Shown: piece by piece, positions 22,300 through 32,699 of the stretch
Numbering within the stretch: the first letter of the stretch is position 1
Layout of the letters: the number at the start of each line of letters is the position of its first letter
Assembly: GCA_036346205.1 (NCBI GenBank)
Contig: JARFJB010002010.1
Span: forward strand, 1,291,501-1,355,500
DNA: 64,000 nucleotides
Direction of reading: 5' to 3'
Origin: Vesta saturnalis
Lineage: Eukaryota; Arthropoda; Insecta; Coleoptera; Lampyridae
The notes under the pieces: generated by a model
Told to the model about the DNA's origin: nothing
The model's database searches: none
Seen by the model: the letters and a program-made list of their open reading frames with translations, nothing else
Made by a program: the position numbers and the translations under genes

Positions 22300-25225
22300 A
22301 CCACTGTGCAAGGGATGAATGGCGAGTAGGTACGTGGAATGTTAGAGGTATGCATAGCAAAGAATTCGCAATTGCGAATATAATATACGAAAGGCAGCTT
22401 GATATTCTGTGTGTATTTTCTATGCGTTGGGGCGATCGTACGTGAAAGAGCGGAACGATGTGTGAAGCAGTAAGAATTGGTATCTCTCCGGGTAATGTGG
22501 GTTAGAATGAAAGTGGAGCTTCGAAGAATTTTTCTTATCGCATGCTATGCACCAGTGAATGGAGAAAGAGACCAAGAGTGTGATAACTTCTGGAACGATG
22601 TAGAGGACGTGTTGAACGTATGTAAGTCAAAAGAAAGAGTGATGATAGTGGGAGATCTGAACGCATGGTTGGATATACAGAGAGAACACACTAAACGCGT
22701 GCTAGGAAATTTCGGAGACAAAAAGAGTCAACGAGAATGGTGAGAATCCTGGTTTTATCTAATACGTGGTTTAAACATAACAATGTGCATATGTATACAT
22801 GACAAAGAGGTGAATCTAAAATATGATAGTGTATGATGAACGACTTAGAAACCTAGTGATAGACACAAAAGTAATGTGCGGATCGGAGTGTTTATCGGAC
22901 CACTTTTTGGTTAAATCGAGAGTGTGTTTAGGGTAAATGTGGACTTGGAGAAGGAAAGAAAACGTATTGCGAACGTCTAGAATTAGGGTAGACATACCAG
23001 TAGATAATGGTGCGAGAATGAAGTACGAAAATGCTGTGAGTAAAGATTTCAATGTGAATGAATCAGTTTGGAACGAACAAATAAAAGACACTAATGTTGA
23101 AAGTGAATTGATAAGCTTCCAAAACTGTGTTTTCAATTCTGACGTGCGGATATGTGGAAGAGCGATTGTAGGTAGACAGAAAATATGTGCTTGATGGAAT
23201 GAATCGGTAAAAAAGGCAGTATGTAAGAAAAAGATGTGTACATGACAATGATTGCTGCAAAAAGTGAGACTCAGAAAAAGCGATTGAATGAGGTGTACAG
23301 AATAAGAAACAAAGAAGCGAAGGAGGCAGAGAATAAGTAAAGACGAAGTGATGGGTGTCAAAGGAGAGAAAATGCAGAATGATTTTGAGGGAAACAAACA
23401 AAATCTTCTGGAAATGGGCCAAAAATACAAAACGTGACCCAAAACAGAACGTTGCAGGAGTCATGAACAAGAACAACGAAATAGTATGGGACGATTGTGA
23501 AGGGAGGAAATGCTGGCAAGGATATTTCGGAAAGCTGTACAGTAGTGAGGAAAGTAAGACTGAAGGGTTAAATAAGGATAATGTAGAAGGACTGGTGAAT
23601 GAAACGGAGAAGGATATTGGGATAAATGAGGTAGAGAAAACGGTAGGAAGGTTGAAAAACGGTAAAGCAGCAGGCGTAGATGGAATCACTGGTGAAACGC
23701 TAAAGTATGGAGGTGGAAAGCTTATACTAAGATTGTATAAATTATTCCATGTATGCCTTAAGTGTGGAAAACTGCCGAGAGATTGGAAGAGCACGATCAT
23801 TGTACCACGCTTTAAGGATAATGAGAACAACAGCGACTGCAACAACTACAGAGGAATAAGTTTGCACAGTGAACCTGGTAAAGTATTTGGAAAAATATGG
23901 ATTTATAGAGTACGAGAAACTACTCAAACTAAGATTTGGGATGTGCAGGGTGGCTTCGTGCCAGGGAGAGGATGTGTTGATCAGATGGTTGCTCTATAGC
24001 AGGTGATCAAAAAGTTTTTAAGTGTAAAAAGGGAGCTGTCTGTACTGTGCTTTTGTAGATCTGGAAAAAGTATAGTGAATAGGGAGAAGCTCTGGGAAAT
24101 ATTAAATGAGCATTGGGTAAATAAAGGTCTAATAAACGGAATAAGGGCAGTATACAACGGTAGCCGGGAGTATGTTAGGGTAAGAGGTGTGAGTGAATAC
24201 TTTAATATTAAGGAAGGAGTGTGACAGGGCCGTATGATGTCACCATGGTTGTTCAATGCATACATGGACACATGTGTTAGGCAAGCATGTACCGACACAC
24301 ACGTTGTAATAGTTGTTGACGTAAATTTTCTGGTGTATGCATATAACACTGTCTTATTAAGTGACAGTGCAGATGAGCTACGAACTAGTCTGAGGAAGTT
24401 TGATACAGTCTGTGAGAGCATAGACCTAAAAGTAAACGTGAACAAAACGAAGATTGTGGTGTTCAATCGTGAAGGTGGAAAAGAGAGCAGAGTATTTACT
24501 CTGCAAGATTAAATTGTGGAACAAGTAGACGAGTTGGTATATCTGAGTAGAATATTTACTTCAGATGGTACAATGGATGGCAAGATTGGACGAAGGGTCA
24601 ATGTTGGAAGGAAAGTGATTGGAAGTATGTGGACGATAATGGGAAACGAAACCATGAGCCTAGCTACGAAATGAGCAATCTACAATGGCATGTTTTGTCC
24701 CCTCAGTACTGCATGGAAATGAGACATGGGTATGTCAAAAAAAGCACGAAAGAAAAATAAATGCCGTAGGTATAAGGTTCCTGAGAAGCGCATGTGGTAA
24801 AACGAGAAGGGATAAGATAAAGAATGCATGCAATAATGATAGAGTGTGGCGAGGAGAAGACTATGAATGATAGATATAAAATATACAAAATATAAAATAT
24901 AGTACATTACCTTGGTTTAGTCACATTGAGAGCATGAAAATGGCAACATTAATGTGTGTGAGGTTAGAGGTAAGGCCGGGCCTGGTAGGCCGCGTAAAAC
25001 TTGGCTGGATGTAGTAGAATGTAGGATAAAAGAAAGAAAGATAAGCAGTTTTAACAACAAAAAGACATGTTAGAGACAATGTATGAATCTTGCGGAAGTT
25101 TAGGAGGTACAGACATAGGAAAGCATAGAGAAATATTGTGGATGAAAAATAAATAGGAGGCAGGGATTGTTTTGCCTACCCCGCAAGGGATTGGAATATA
25201 GTTTATTGTGCAGTTTAGTCATTTT
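22300..25225 (+). mobile_element. Decayed non-LTR retrotransposon, endonuclease + reverse transcriptase (RTE-like?)
   Basis: One plus-strand polyprotein in shifting frames. The APE-type endonuclease starts near 22321 (RVGTWNVRGM) and continues with FLIACYAPVNGERDQECDNF and RVMIVGDLNAWLD. The reverse transcriptase has NGKAAGVDGITGETLKYGG (23660-23710), NNYRGISLHSEPGKVFGKIW, VQGGFVPGRGCVDQM and MMSPWLFNAYMD. Its catalytic box has decayed to YAYNTVLLSDS near 24340, where active copies have YADD. A C-terminal block FRSACGKTRRDKIKN and a tail near 25130-25200 follow. Many stops are present. No separate ORF1 is visible, which suggests an RTE-like clade, but the clade is uncertain. AATAAA near 25275 may mark the 3' end. 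It cannot move itself. Confidence 0.8.
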
Positions 25226-25753
25226 TATTTGGTGGTGAAGTTGTTTTAATCGAGCATCTCTGTTTTTTATTGGTTCAATAAAGGAATGCATTTTATTCCG
25301 ACGTCAACGTTTGTTTTATACTCATCTCTATTACCCACAACAGATATACAGTGTGTTTCTTAAGAACATGTTAATATCTAATTAGGTTATTCTTGGGTCC
25401 ATTCTGAGAACAAAACTTCATATGAGCATATGTCCTAAATGTCTCAACTTTTGAACTACAGGGTGCTAAAGTATTAAGAAAAAATTCTTTCTTTTATGAT
25501 AACTTTGGTATGACCATATGCTTCTAAAGACATTTTCTGCTGCACAACATAATTTTTGTTCTTGACAGTGGCATTCGTGCGGGATTTGCACTAAATCATT
25601 TTAAAGAGAAAAGTGATACAGCACTGCTTTCTCTTAAAATACTTGCGGCTAAATCTCGACATATGCGGACTAATCACGCGTTTTCTTGTTTGAGAACTTC
25701 GTAGTTAGTTATAAAAATCTAAAATCTACAGAATAATAGGAAACAAAGACATA

Positions 25754-25857
25754 AACAAAACTACTGTAACCTAACAGAATTAGATTAGATATACAAAACT
25801 ACAGTAACGTAACAAAATTAGGTTAGATAAACAAAACTACTGTAACCTAACAGAAAA
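25754..25857. repeat. Tandem repeat, 38-39 bp unit, about 2.7 copies
   Basis: Units begin ACAAAACTACTGTAACCTAA at 25754, 25793 and 25831, with a few substitutions (ACTGT/ACAGT, CCTAAC/CGTAAC). Confidence 0.85.
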
Positions 25858-25862
25858 AAAAT

Positions 25863-25934
25863 TGCATGCGCCGGGAATCGAACCTGCATCAACCGCGTCA
25901 CAGGCGAGCAATAATACCACTAGTCCAACCGTGC
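25863..25934 (-). tRNA. tRNA-like sequence / tRNA pseudogene, 72 nt
   Basis: On the minus strand GACTAGTGGTA matches an A box and GGTTCGATTCC a B box, at normal spacing. The anticodon loop reads CTGTGAC, giving GTG by position, and it is framed by CTCGC/GCGGT, in which about four pairs form. The loop surroundings (CGCCTGTxACGCGG) resemble insect tRNA-Asp (GTC) with one base changed. The acceptor (GCACGGT against CGCATGC) and the T stem (GCAGG against CCCGG) pair poorly. A long T run follows as a Pol III terminator. It is probably a pseudogene or the head of a SINE rather than a working tRNA. Confidence 0.4.
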
Positions 25935-26139
25935 TTTTCCAGTTTGACGTTAAAACTATTATTTAAACCTTTTAAAACTATACATTCAAAGCTATTTCCC
26001 ATTGGTCCGCACATATCGACAATTAGCCGCGAGTCTTAAACTAAAGGTTATTTTTAAAAATCTCATTCCTTTATGAGCAAATTTGGTCTCCTAGCATCAC
26101 TTACAAGAAAAAACAATTTATGTAACTTGAAACAATAAT

Positions 26140-26792
26140 TTATTTAAGAAAATAATTTTTAAACGGTACAATTATGTAATTATGCCCATTTAACCTCTCA
26201 TGAAGAAAATAGCGTCCAATTAAATAATCACCATATATTCCAGCCCACACGTTAACGTAAAACTGATTCTGATTTTCTTCGGCCCAAAAATGATTATTGT
26301 GAAAGTTTTGGGTGGCGTTTCTGGAAAAATTGGCTTCATCGTGAATGAAATAATGGATTTTCGTACACTTTTTGAAGAAACCACTAGCAAAAGTTCGTCC
26401 ATAAAGGAAAGTTACGAGGAAGTAGGGATATAATATAAAGTCATGGAGAATTTTCCAAAAGAAGGATATGTAAGTTATTAAAATTATGCCCAATTTTTTG
26501 TGTACCTACTTCCAGGATCTTCATCAACTGAACTCAAAACCGCTACCTCATTTTCTAGTGTTCTTATGGTACGTTGCACTCCTTTTAGATAATCGTCAGG
26601 TTCAAAACTTCCCTTTTTGCACAACCTTCTATGAATGTTTGAAAATGTTAGCGCACCCGGAATATAGCGGTCTTTATAGAACCGCCTGACTTCCAGTGCA
26701 TTACCACCAGCAAGCCAATACATGTAACGCATATCTGCAAACTCAGAATTCATAAAAAGGTCCATGTTTTTTAATAATATTGTTAATTTCAA
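26140..26792 (-). pseudogene. Transposase of element A, decayed
   Basis: The N-terminal part (26792 down to about 26500) encodes MNSEFADMRYMYWLAGGN and FSNIHRRLCKKGSFEPDDY. This is the helix-turn-helix region common in insect IS630-like transposases ('F..LH..LRE.GSF'). The second part (to 26140) encodes YFIHDEANFSRNATQNFHNN, HFWAEENQNQF, VNVWAGIYGDYLIGRYF and LHERLNG. It includes the first catalytic Asp in 'DEANF' and the 'NVWAGI' block. Sequence between the two parts is out of frame and shorter than expected. The later Asp-containing region is missing. Not functional. Confidence 0.7.
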
Positions 26793-27332
26793 TTACTTAA
26801 ATATGTGATAACTAGACTAGGTAGGTAACTGTCAAAACTGTTTTATGTTTACAAAGCAAAACCTGCTCCTTACATACTATATATGTTTTTAATCATTGAT
26901 AATACCCAATTTCATAACAACTTGAATGAATTTTTTTATAGGAAAACCGTACGTCAAACGAAAAAAAAATCAACAGACCAGATTCCATTAGAAAGGAATT
27001 AGGATTTCAAGAATAATTTTTACTTTGAGAAAAAGTAATGGCGTAACACCTTTCTCTTTAAAATGGTTCAGTGAAAATTCTGGACGAACACCACTGGCAC
27101 GAATAAAAAATGTTGTACAACAGAAAATGTATTTTGATTCATAAAAAATACCTACTACGTTTCACAAAATATCTAGGATCATACTAAAGTTATCATAAAA
27201 AACAGATTTTTTTTTAAAACTGTAGCACCCTGTAGTTAAAAAGTTAAGACTATAAGGATACATGTTCATATGAAGTTTTATTCTCAAAATGGACCCAAGA
27301 GCAACCTTCTTAAATATTATCATGTTACTTGG

Positions 27333-27392
27333 AAACACGCCGTATTTTTTTTTATTAGATTATAATCTAATAAAAAAAAATACGGCGTGTTT
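27333..27392. repeat. Perfect 60-bp palindrome
   Basis: Base-by-base pairing shows 30-bp arms with no loop, centred between 27362 and 27363. The outer arm is AAACACGCCGTA, then T9, then ATTAGATTA at the centre. The left arm includes the terminal 12 bp of element A plus its TA. The right arm is therefore a mirror copy of that end. Confidence 0.95.
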
Positions 27393-27436
27393 ATTTACCT
27401 ATCGCATTAATAATTATTAATACGATAGGTAAATAA
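27391..27436. repeat. 46-bp palindrome with one mismatch, abutting the first
   Basis: The arms TTATTTACCTATCG and CGATAGGTAAATAA enclose ATTAATAAT/ATTATTAAT. The only mismatch is 27405 against 27422. It overlaps the preceding palindrome by 2 bp. Confidence 0.95.
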
Positions 27437-28340
27437 TTTTATGTGGATTGCATTTGGTTACTAACTAAATACAGTTCCACTTGTCAATATTCGAACGTAT
27501 TGTTCTAATGAAACGTTTATTCTACTCTTGCATTATATTGTATACAATAAATACCGCAAAAGATTGCATATGTTATATTAATTCCGAGTCGGATGTGTAA
27601 CAAGGAGTAATAGAAGGCTTTGTTTGTGATTTTTCAAATTTCTGTGCTAGTATGGGCCCTGTTATTATTTGTAAGAAAAAATACTAATACAGATGACTGC
27701 TGCTGCACGTTATCTTCATTATCCTAAAATTACAAATACATTGAAATGAAGTAATGTTAATGGTTCGTTTATAACTAACTCCGTCACACACACAAAGAAA
27801 AATAAGCGTACCCTTCGATTGCCTGGCCAACAACCCATTTTACAATTCGAAGCATGTCCCAGAACATCAGACAGTAATAAATATCGTATTGCATGGAAGC
27901 GGCAAACAGAATTCAGTAGCAAACCGGGCTAGTTTAAACGAAGATGCTGTAAATGTGCCGCGTGCAAAAATTTGTGTTAATTCAAGACGGTTCAGGAAAG
28001 CGGCAAACGAAAGACGACCCTTTAAAGTTCGACTTAAGCCTTAAGATTAGACAACTGATAGACGTGCGGTTGCGATTTCAGTGTATTAAATATTGTAATT
28101 AACTGTCCAATAGTTGAAAGACGTGAAGGTATTAAACACTTATCTTAGATGAGACTATTTCAAAATGCTGATGTTTTGATTAACATAAAATAATTATAAC
28201 TGTCGTTTAGATGATCAACAAACACACATTTTACAATTTTTTACATTGACATTGTCTGTGACTTGCATTAAAATTGCCGCACTTCGCTTAATTTAAAAGT
28301 CGTATTATTATGACCTACTTCACTTCTATTTGAACCCAAA
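27437..28340. other. Intergenic, nothing recognised
   Basis: AT-rich. Short frames on both strands without family resemblance. Confidence 0.45.
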
Positions 28341-28345
28341 CTAAC

Positions 28346-28625
28346 TCTATGGGGCTGAGTTCGCAGTGGTAATCTATTTACGGTAATCCCGAGAGCAGCA
28401 CAGAGTTCATCGATAACATACTGAGTAAATTGTTGCCTATGATGATTTGCTATAGCTAAAAGCTTTCGTTTGAGTATAGTTTCTTCAGATTGTACCTGTT
28501 TTGAACTTAACCATTTGGCAATGTCTCCTTTTTTCTATGTAGTTATTGGTAAGCGTTCGATTTACCTAGAATTGCATTATCCAGAACAAGTAGAGCTCCC
28601 CGTGAAATGTTTGCTATCATATGTT
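28346..28625 (-). pseudogene. C-terminal fragment of a different IS630-like transposase
   Basis: The minus strand encodes SRGALLVLDNAILGKSN near 28580, where 'VLDNA' carries the second catalytic Asp. After a frame change it encodes DIAKWLSSKQVQSEETILKR, HHRQQFTQYVIDELCAALGI and TVNRLP. A further frame change gives HCELSPI near 28350, matching the family's 'LPPYHCELNPIE' block with the last acidic residue. The distance between the two acidic residues is much longer than in element B. This is therefore another lineage of the superfamily, present only as a fragment. Confidence 0.7.
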
Positions 28626-28639
28626 CAAAATATTCTTCA

Positions 28640-31600
28640 AAAAACATCGTGATAATTTATAAACCCTTGGACTCAAACACCAGTAAACCATTTTTTAAGA
28701 ATCAATTAGTGCTACCTATATGTGTAATAATTAGTCGCACCGCTTGATGGCCACATGTTTATCTTGCCAAATTTTCTTTCAGTATATCCTTCATTCAACC
28801 AAGTTTAACGAGACAAGAGATTTCCCGTCCTTCGGTACGAAACTTCTTCAAAAATTGGAGTTGGTCTGGTAGAGCAGTTGTGCCAAAATTATAATGCTTT
28901 GAGAAACGCACGCCGTTGGCCGATGGTGGTATTTTACAACCTGATCAATATATCCGATATAAACGCCTTACGCGTTTACAAGGCAAATCAATCACAAAAA
29001 AAATTGCACGGGCCGACAAACTTGTTCCTGGGATCTGATCCGACCCCTGACTGACTTCCTATCAGTAGAAATGAGGTGACGGGCACGAGTTCTTTTAAAT
29101 ATTGCGGAGGTACTACCTCCTCTCTCCAATACACCACAAAACTCTCTCCGGCGCTACCGGATTTGTCGTAGAAGATGTAACAATTCTACACGTAAGAGTT
29201 GTTAGCGATACGGTAGATTTGCATGCTAAGAACACATGAGGGACGCTATGTTTGGTAATCTATAATTCAGCCATCTTTATTTTTTTCTTTGGTTTTTCTG
29301 TTTTATATCAGTGTTTGTTTTGAGAAGTAGTTTTCCGGAAGCTTTACATATTTTGTTTTGAGAAGTAGTTTTCCGGAAGCTTTACATATTTTTTTTATAA
29401 AAAATATTAAATGCGAGATGCTTTGAAAATATAAAAGGAAAATTGATAATTAGTATTTTATACACCTCTCAAAATATATTTGAACAGAAAGGTAGGTAAT
29501 TCATATTTTTGTGATTTAGCGTATCATATTGAGTATACCTGATGAAGAATGCACTTCCAAAAAAGCACAATTTGATTTTATATAAAATCCAAATTGGTCT
29601 ACTACTGTAGCCCGCGCCTCTAAACACGTAACTCAGGGTAAAACTAGGTGCATGCTAGGACATTACAGGACTTTCTTGCAAAATACTAAAAAATATATGT
29701 GGTATTTTTATATCTTTCTATTCAGCTGTTTCAGAAATATTTAATAAAAACCAAAAACTGATCCTAATAAACCCCCCTCTCCGAGACATTCAGATATCAT
29801 GGCCGACCTTGACGACACTCGGCCAAAAGTTGTAAAATGAGTTAATAGGTTGATTTAGCGATAATGAAAAAAAGTCGATTGCATAACCTTCCATACCTAC
29901 ATATGTATATGAAGGTTGAAAGTTAAAAATAGATATCTTGCTTATCTTGCAAGATCACTATGGACTGTTTCATATCATTTTAAAGCAAATTTCGCTCCCT
30001 TTCAAATAAAGTAAGAATATGTGTATGTTATACCAGCAATACGAGGAATGTTTTCAATTTCTGGAAAAACCGGAAGTAGTGTTTTCATCAGGATATTATT
30101 TCATTAGCGCAAATGAACCAAGTTTATTTCCAAAATCCCAAGTTTGTAACCAAAATAGTGCAAAACTTATAACAATATCAATATTAAATATTTTAAAATT
30201 CATATCTCCTATACTAGTAGCTTTAGAAGAAGCAAGTTAGTTGCATTCATAAGAGTAGTTGCCTAGAAAATATAAAAAAAACAACAAAAAATGCTTGGAG
30301 AGAAGTATGAATAAATCAATTTCCAATAATTGCTTAAGTTGGACCCCTTAAATGTAGGCAAATTTATACCATGATTCATTACGTAAAGAAATCTCTTTGA
30401 AGAATCATTATTTATCTACACATATCTATTTCCAATTCTTTTATATGTTGAACGGTATCGGAAATATATATTTCTACAAGAAAAGATGTATATGTGGCTG
30501 TAACTGCGGCTATATTCAATTTTGAAAGTTTTAAAGAATTGCATTTCATGTGAGTTATTGATGACCTGAACTTCAATCTTCTATGTTAAAATTTTAAAAT
30601 TTGCCCCCAAAATAACACCCTGATTTTTGTCCCCTGTATACTTATTGCCTTTAAAAGCTTGTTTCGTCAACATAATTGTCTCATAGGCCTTCATTCCAAA
30701 TTGCATCAAAGTCCTCAGTCTAGTTTCGGCTGGTGACGTGACCACAGACACACAGACATTTTGAAAAATTCTCTAAAATTTTTTTCGGGTTCAGGGAGTC
30801 GTAAAACATCAAAATAATGCAACTTATTTTTTTCGATTTTTTTCGACCGAAATACTTCCTTGTTTAGCAAGAAAGTAAAAATAGTCCTTTGTTGTTTCTC
30901 AGGCTGACTATGTACCTTTTATTAAAAAAAGTACAATTTAATCCAAAGCCCGTACGCTGCGTGCACAATACCTAAAGAGCCGTGTGTCTGCCTATGCACA
31001 ATATAACTCACCGTTTGATTACCTATCCAATTGTATTTTTCGCTATACAATAGCTATTGCACGCTAGCTATGAAAGGCATTGCCAAAATCTATATTTATG
31101 CACCAAATTTCCCAAGGGCGCGACAGAATAGAATTTTTGGATAACCAAGAGCTGTACACCGTGTTCCAAAGGTGTTGGACGGCATTGGGGCGGAATGTTG
31201 CCCAACGTTTACCTATTTCATTAGGGTTATGGCAAGATGGATTATCTCTTTAGACCTACTTTTGTCTAAAATCTACATGTATGCACCAAATTTTTTGGGA
31301 TACGGCAGAATGAAGTGACTCAATGTGCTAGAGCTAAACTCTGTGATCCATCAGTTTGGTGGCGGAAGGGGAAAAATAGATTCTATCGATGACCAAGAGT
31401 TTATATTGTTATAATGTTCCAAATCTTTATTTATACACCTATTTAGAGTGATAAATTTGGACTTTATATTGTAGTTATTCTTGTTTATGCGATATATTTA
31501 TATTGCAGCTGCATTTATTTTGATTTTCAAACATTTTATTAAAAACAAGGTTCACAGAATTGTTTTACTGAGGATGGCCACATGGTAGATACTCTGGGAG

Positions 31601-32690
31601 TTTGTCAAATGGTTTTGGGGTGCAATTGATTTTGTATATTTGGATTAACTAATAGGAAAAGAAAAAAAATTTATAAAAAGGAGCAAACAATTTATATTGA
31701 ATACTTGTAACACGCTAAAATGATTTTTGAGCCATATTTCCTTTGCCCACTCTTACTGCATTGAAGCCATACCCTACGAAGCGAATTGCAAATCACTTTC
31801 CACGTTTGTTGGCTTAACCTTAATCTTTTGTATTATTCTATTTATCCACTACACATATTTTAATCCCGAGGGCGGTGTTTGTTGCCAAAGCTACACTAAA
31901 TAACATACAATTATTTGTTGCAATTTCACAAATGTTTTGGTTCCAATCGGGGAAAACTGTTGATCTGCAAATTTATTGGTTTATAGAAAACAATTCACAA
32001 AGGAAGTTCGTGAGTTACATGATTTCCAAGAAATATTAGACAAGAATATCATAACTGTTACATACTCAAACTATATATATTCAATGAAGGATAAACTAAA
32101 TGTTCAGCTTGTATTTTGCTTAATGAAGAAAGTACTTAACTTAACCAAATTTTAAGTCCCGCTAAGTAGTCGCGTACTAATCATTTGTAAAATACCAACA
32201 AAAACTTTACAGAAATTATGGTTGAAACGTGCAAAAGTTAGTTTTCCGTAAATGTTCAATCCAAAAGACATAGTGTTCACCTGTTAGATATGATGCCTTT
32301 AAGACACGAAATTTTTGGATATTTATTTTGGAGCAAGATCATTTTGGAGTTAAGCGGTCTGAAAGGATTGCAACTGAACGTTTATAGTGCATGTTTAATA
32401 TTGTGTTGATTACCATAAAAATTTACTGTAATGGTGCAATACTCTCTCACATTGCTAATGTACTACAATAAAGTGTTTTTTTTGTAACTTTTTAAAAAGA
32501 GATATAACTTTTAAAAATAAAAATCTATTTTATGAGAATTCTTAACCAATTACAAAAACATGTCTCAAGCCTTTCCATAGGAATGTCTGAGTTTATGGAG
32601 AAGGCTAAGAGTTTTAATATTTAACGGCATGCCATGACATGAACGATATGGAAGAAGGGTTCACAAAGCAAGCTTTTGCACAAGTCAATA
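28640..32690. other. Long AT-rich stretch, no gene recognised
   Basis: At 31080-31400 two diverged copies of a module (ATGCACCAAATTT..., ...GACAGAAT..., GACCAAGAG) occur about 190 bp apart. Near 30720-30800 is the string GACCACAGACACACAGACA, which looks repetitive. At about 28990-29100 the minus strand has a weak B-box match (GGATCAGATCC) ending in CGTGCAATTTTTTTT, similar to the tail of the tRNA-like sequence at 25863. I do not call a gene. Confidence 0.4.
29314..29392. repeat. Perfect tandem duplication, 38-bp unit, two copies
   Basis: The unit starts TTTGTTTTGAGAAGTAGTTT and ends GGAAGCTTTACATAT. The two copies are identical and adjoin. Confidence 0.95.
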
Positions 32691-32699
32691 ATCGTGATT

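Larger units (their letters stand above)
25633..26041. mobile_element. Small inverted-repeat element nested in element A, carrying a tRNA-like core
   Basis: The left end holds ACTTGCGGCTAAATCTCGAC then ATATGCGGACTAAT (25641-25674). The right end, reversed, reads ACTCGCGGCTAATTGTCGAT then ATGTGCGGACCAAT (26001-26034). This gives about 40-bp terminal repeats and an overall length near 409 bp. Inside are a 38-39 bp tandem array and a 72-nt minus-strand tRNA-like sequence. The flanks match the element A inverted repeat, so this is a later insertion. Confidence 0.55.
25349..27342 (-). mobile_element. Long-TIR IS630/Tc1/mariner-type element A, 1994 bp, flanked by TA
   Basis: The ends read CAGTGTGTTTCTTAAGAACA (left) and, reversed, CGGCGTGTTTCCAAGTAACA (right). 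Each is next to a TA (25347-25348 and 27343-27344). The inverted repeats extend for roughly 290-330 bp (left about 25349-25635, right about 27010-27342) with blocks such as TCTTGGGTCCATT and TACAGGGTGCTA. A decayed transposase lies on the minus strand in the middle. A separate 0.4-kb element has inserted at the inner edge of the left repeat. Element A resembles B and C below in end sequence (CAG-x-x-TG-x-x-C), TA target and long repeats. Confidence 0.7.

Noticed and set aside
22816..23845. Minus-strand open frames of 208 and 260 codons
   Set aside because: They are antisense to the LINE endonuclease/reverse transcriptase, whose motifs are clear on the plus strand. Their Ser/Phe/Leu-rich composition is what the antisense of such a gene gives.
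23981..24466. Minus-strand open frame of 161 codons
   Set aside because: Antisense to the LINE palm region; no domain.
25754..25857. Telomere-like repeats (CCTAAC strings)
   Set aside because: The unit is 38-39 bp and not TTAGG-type; only a few copies inside a small element.
25863..25934. Functional tRNA-His (anticodon GTG by position)
   Set aside because: The acceptor and T stems pair poorly and the sequence sits in a small mobile element, so it is listed only as tRNA-like.
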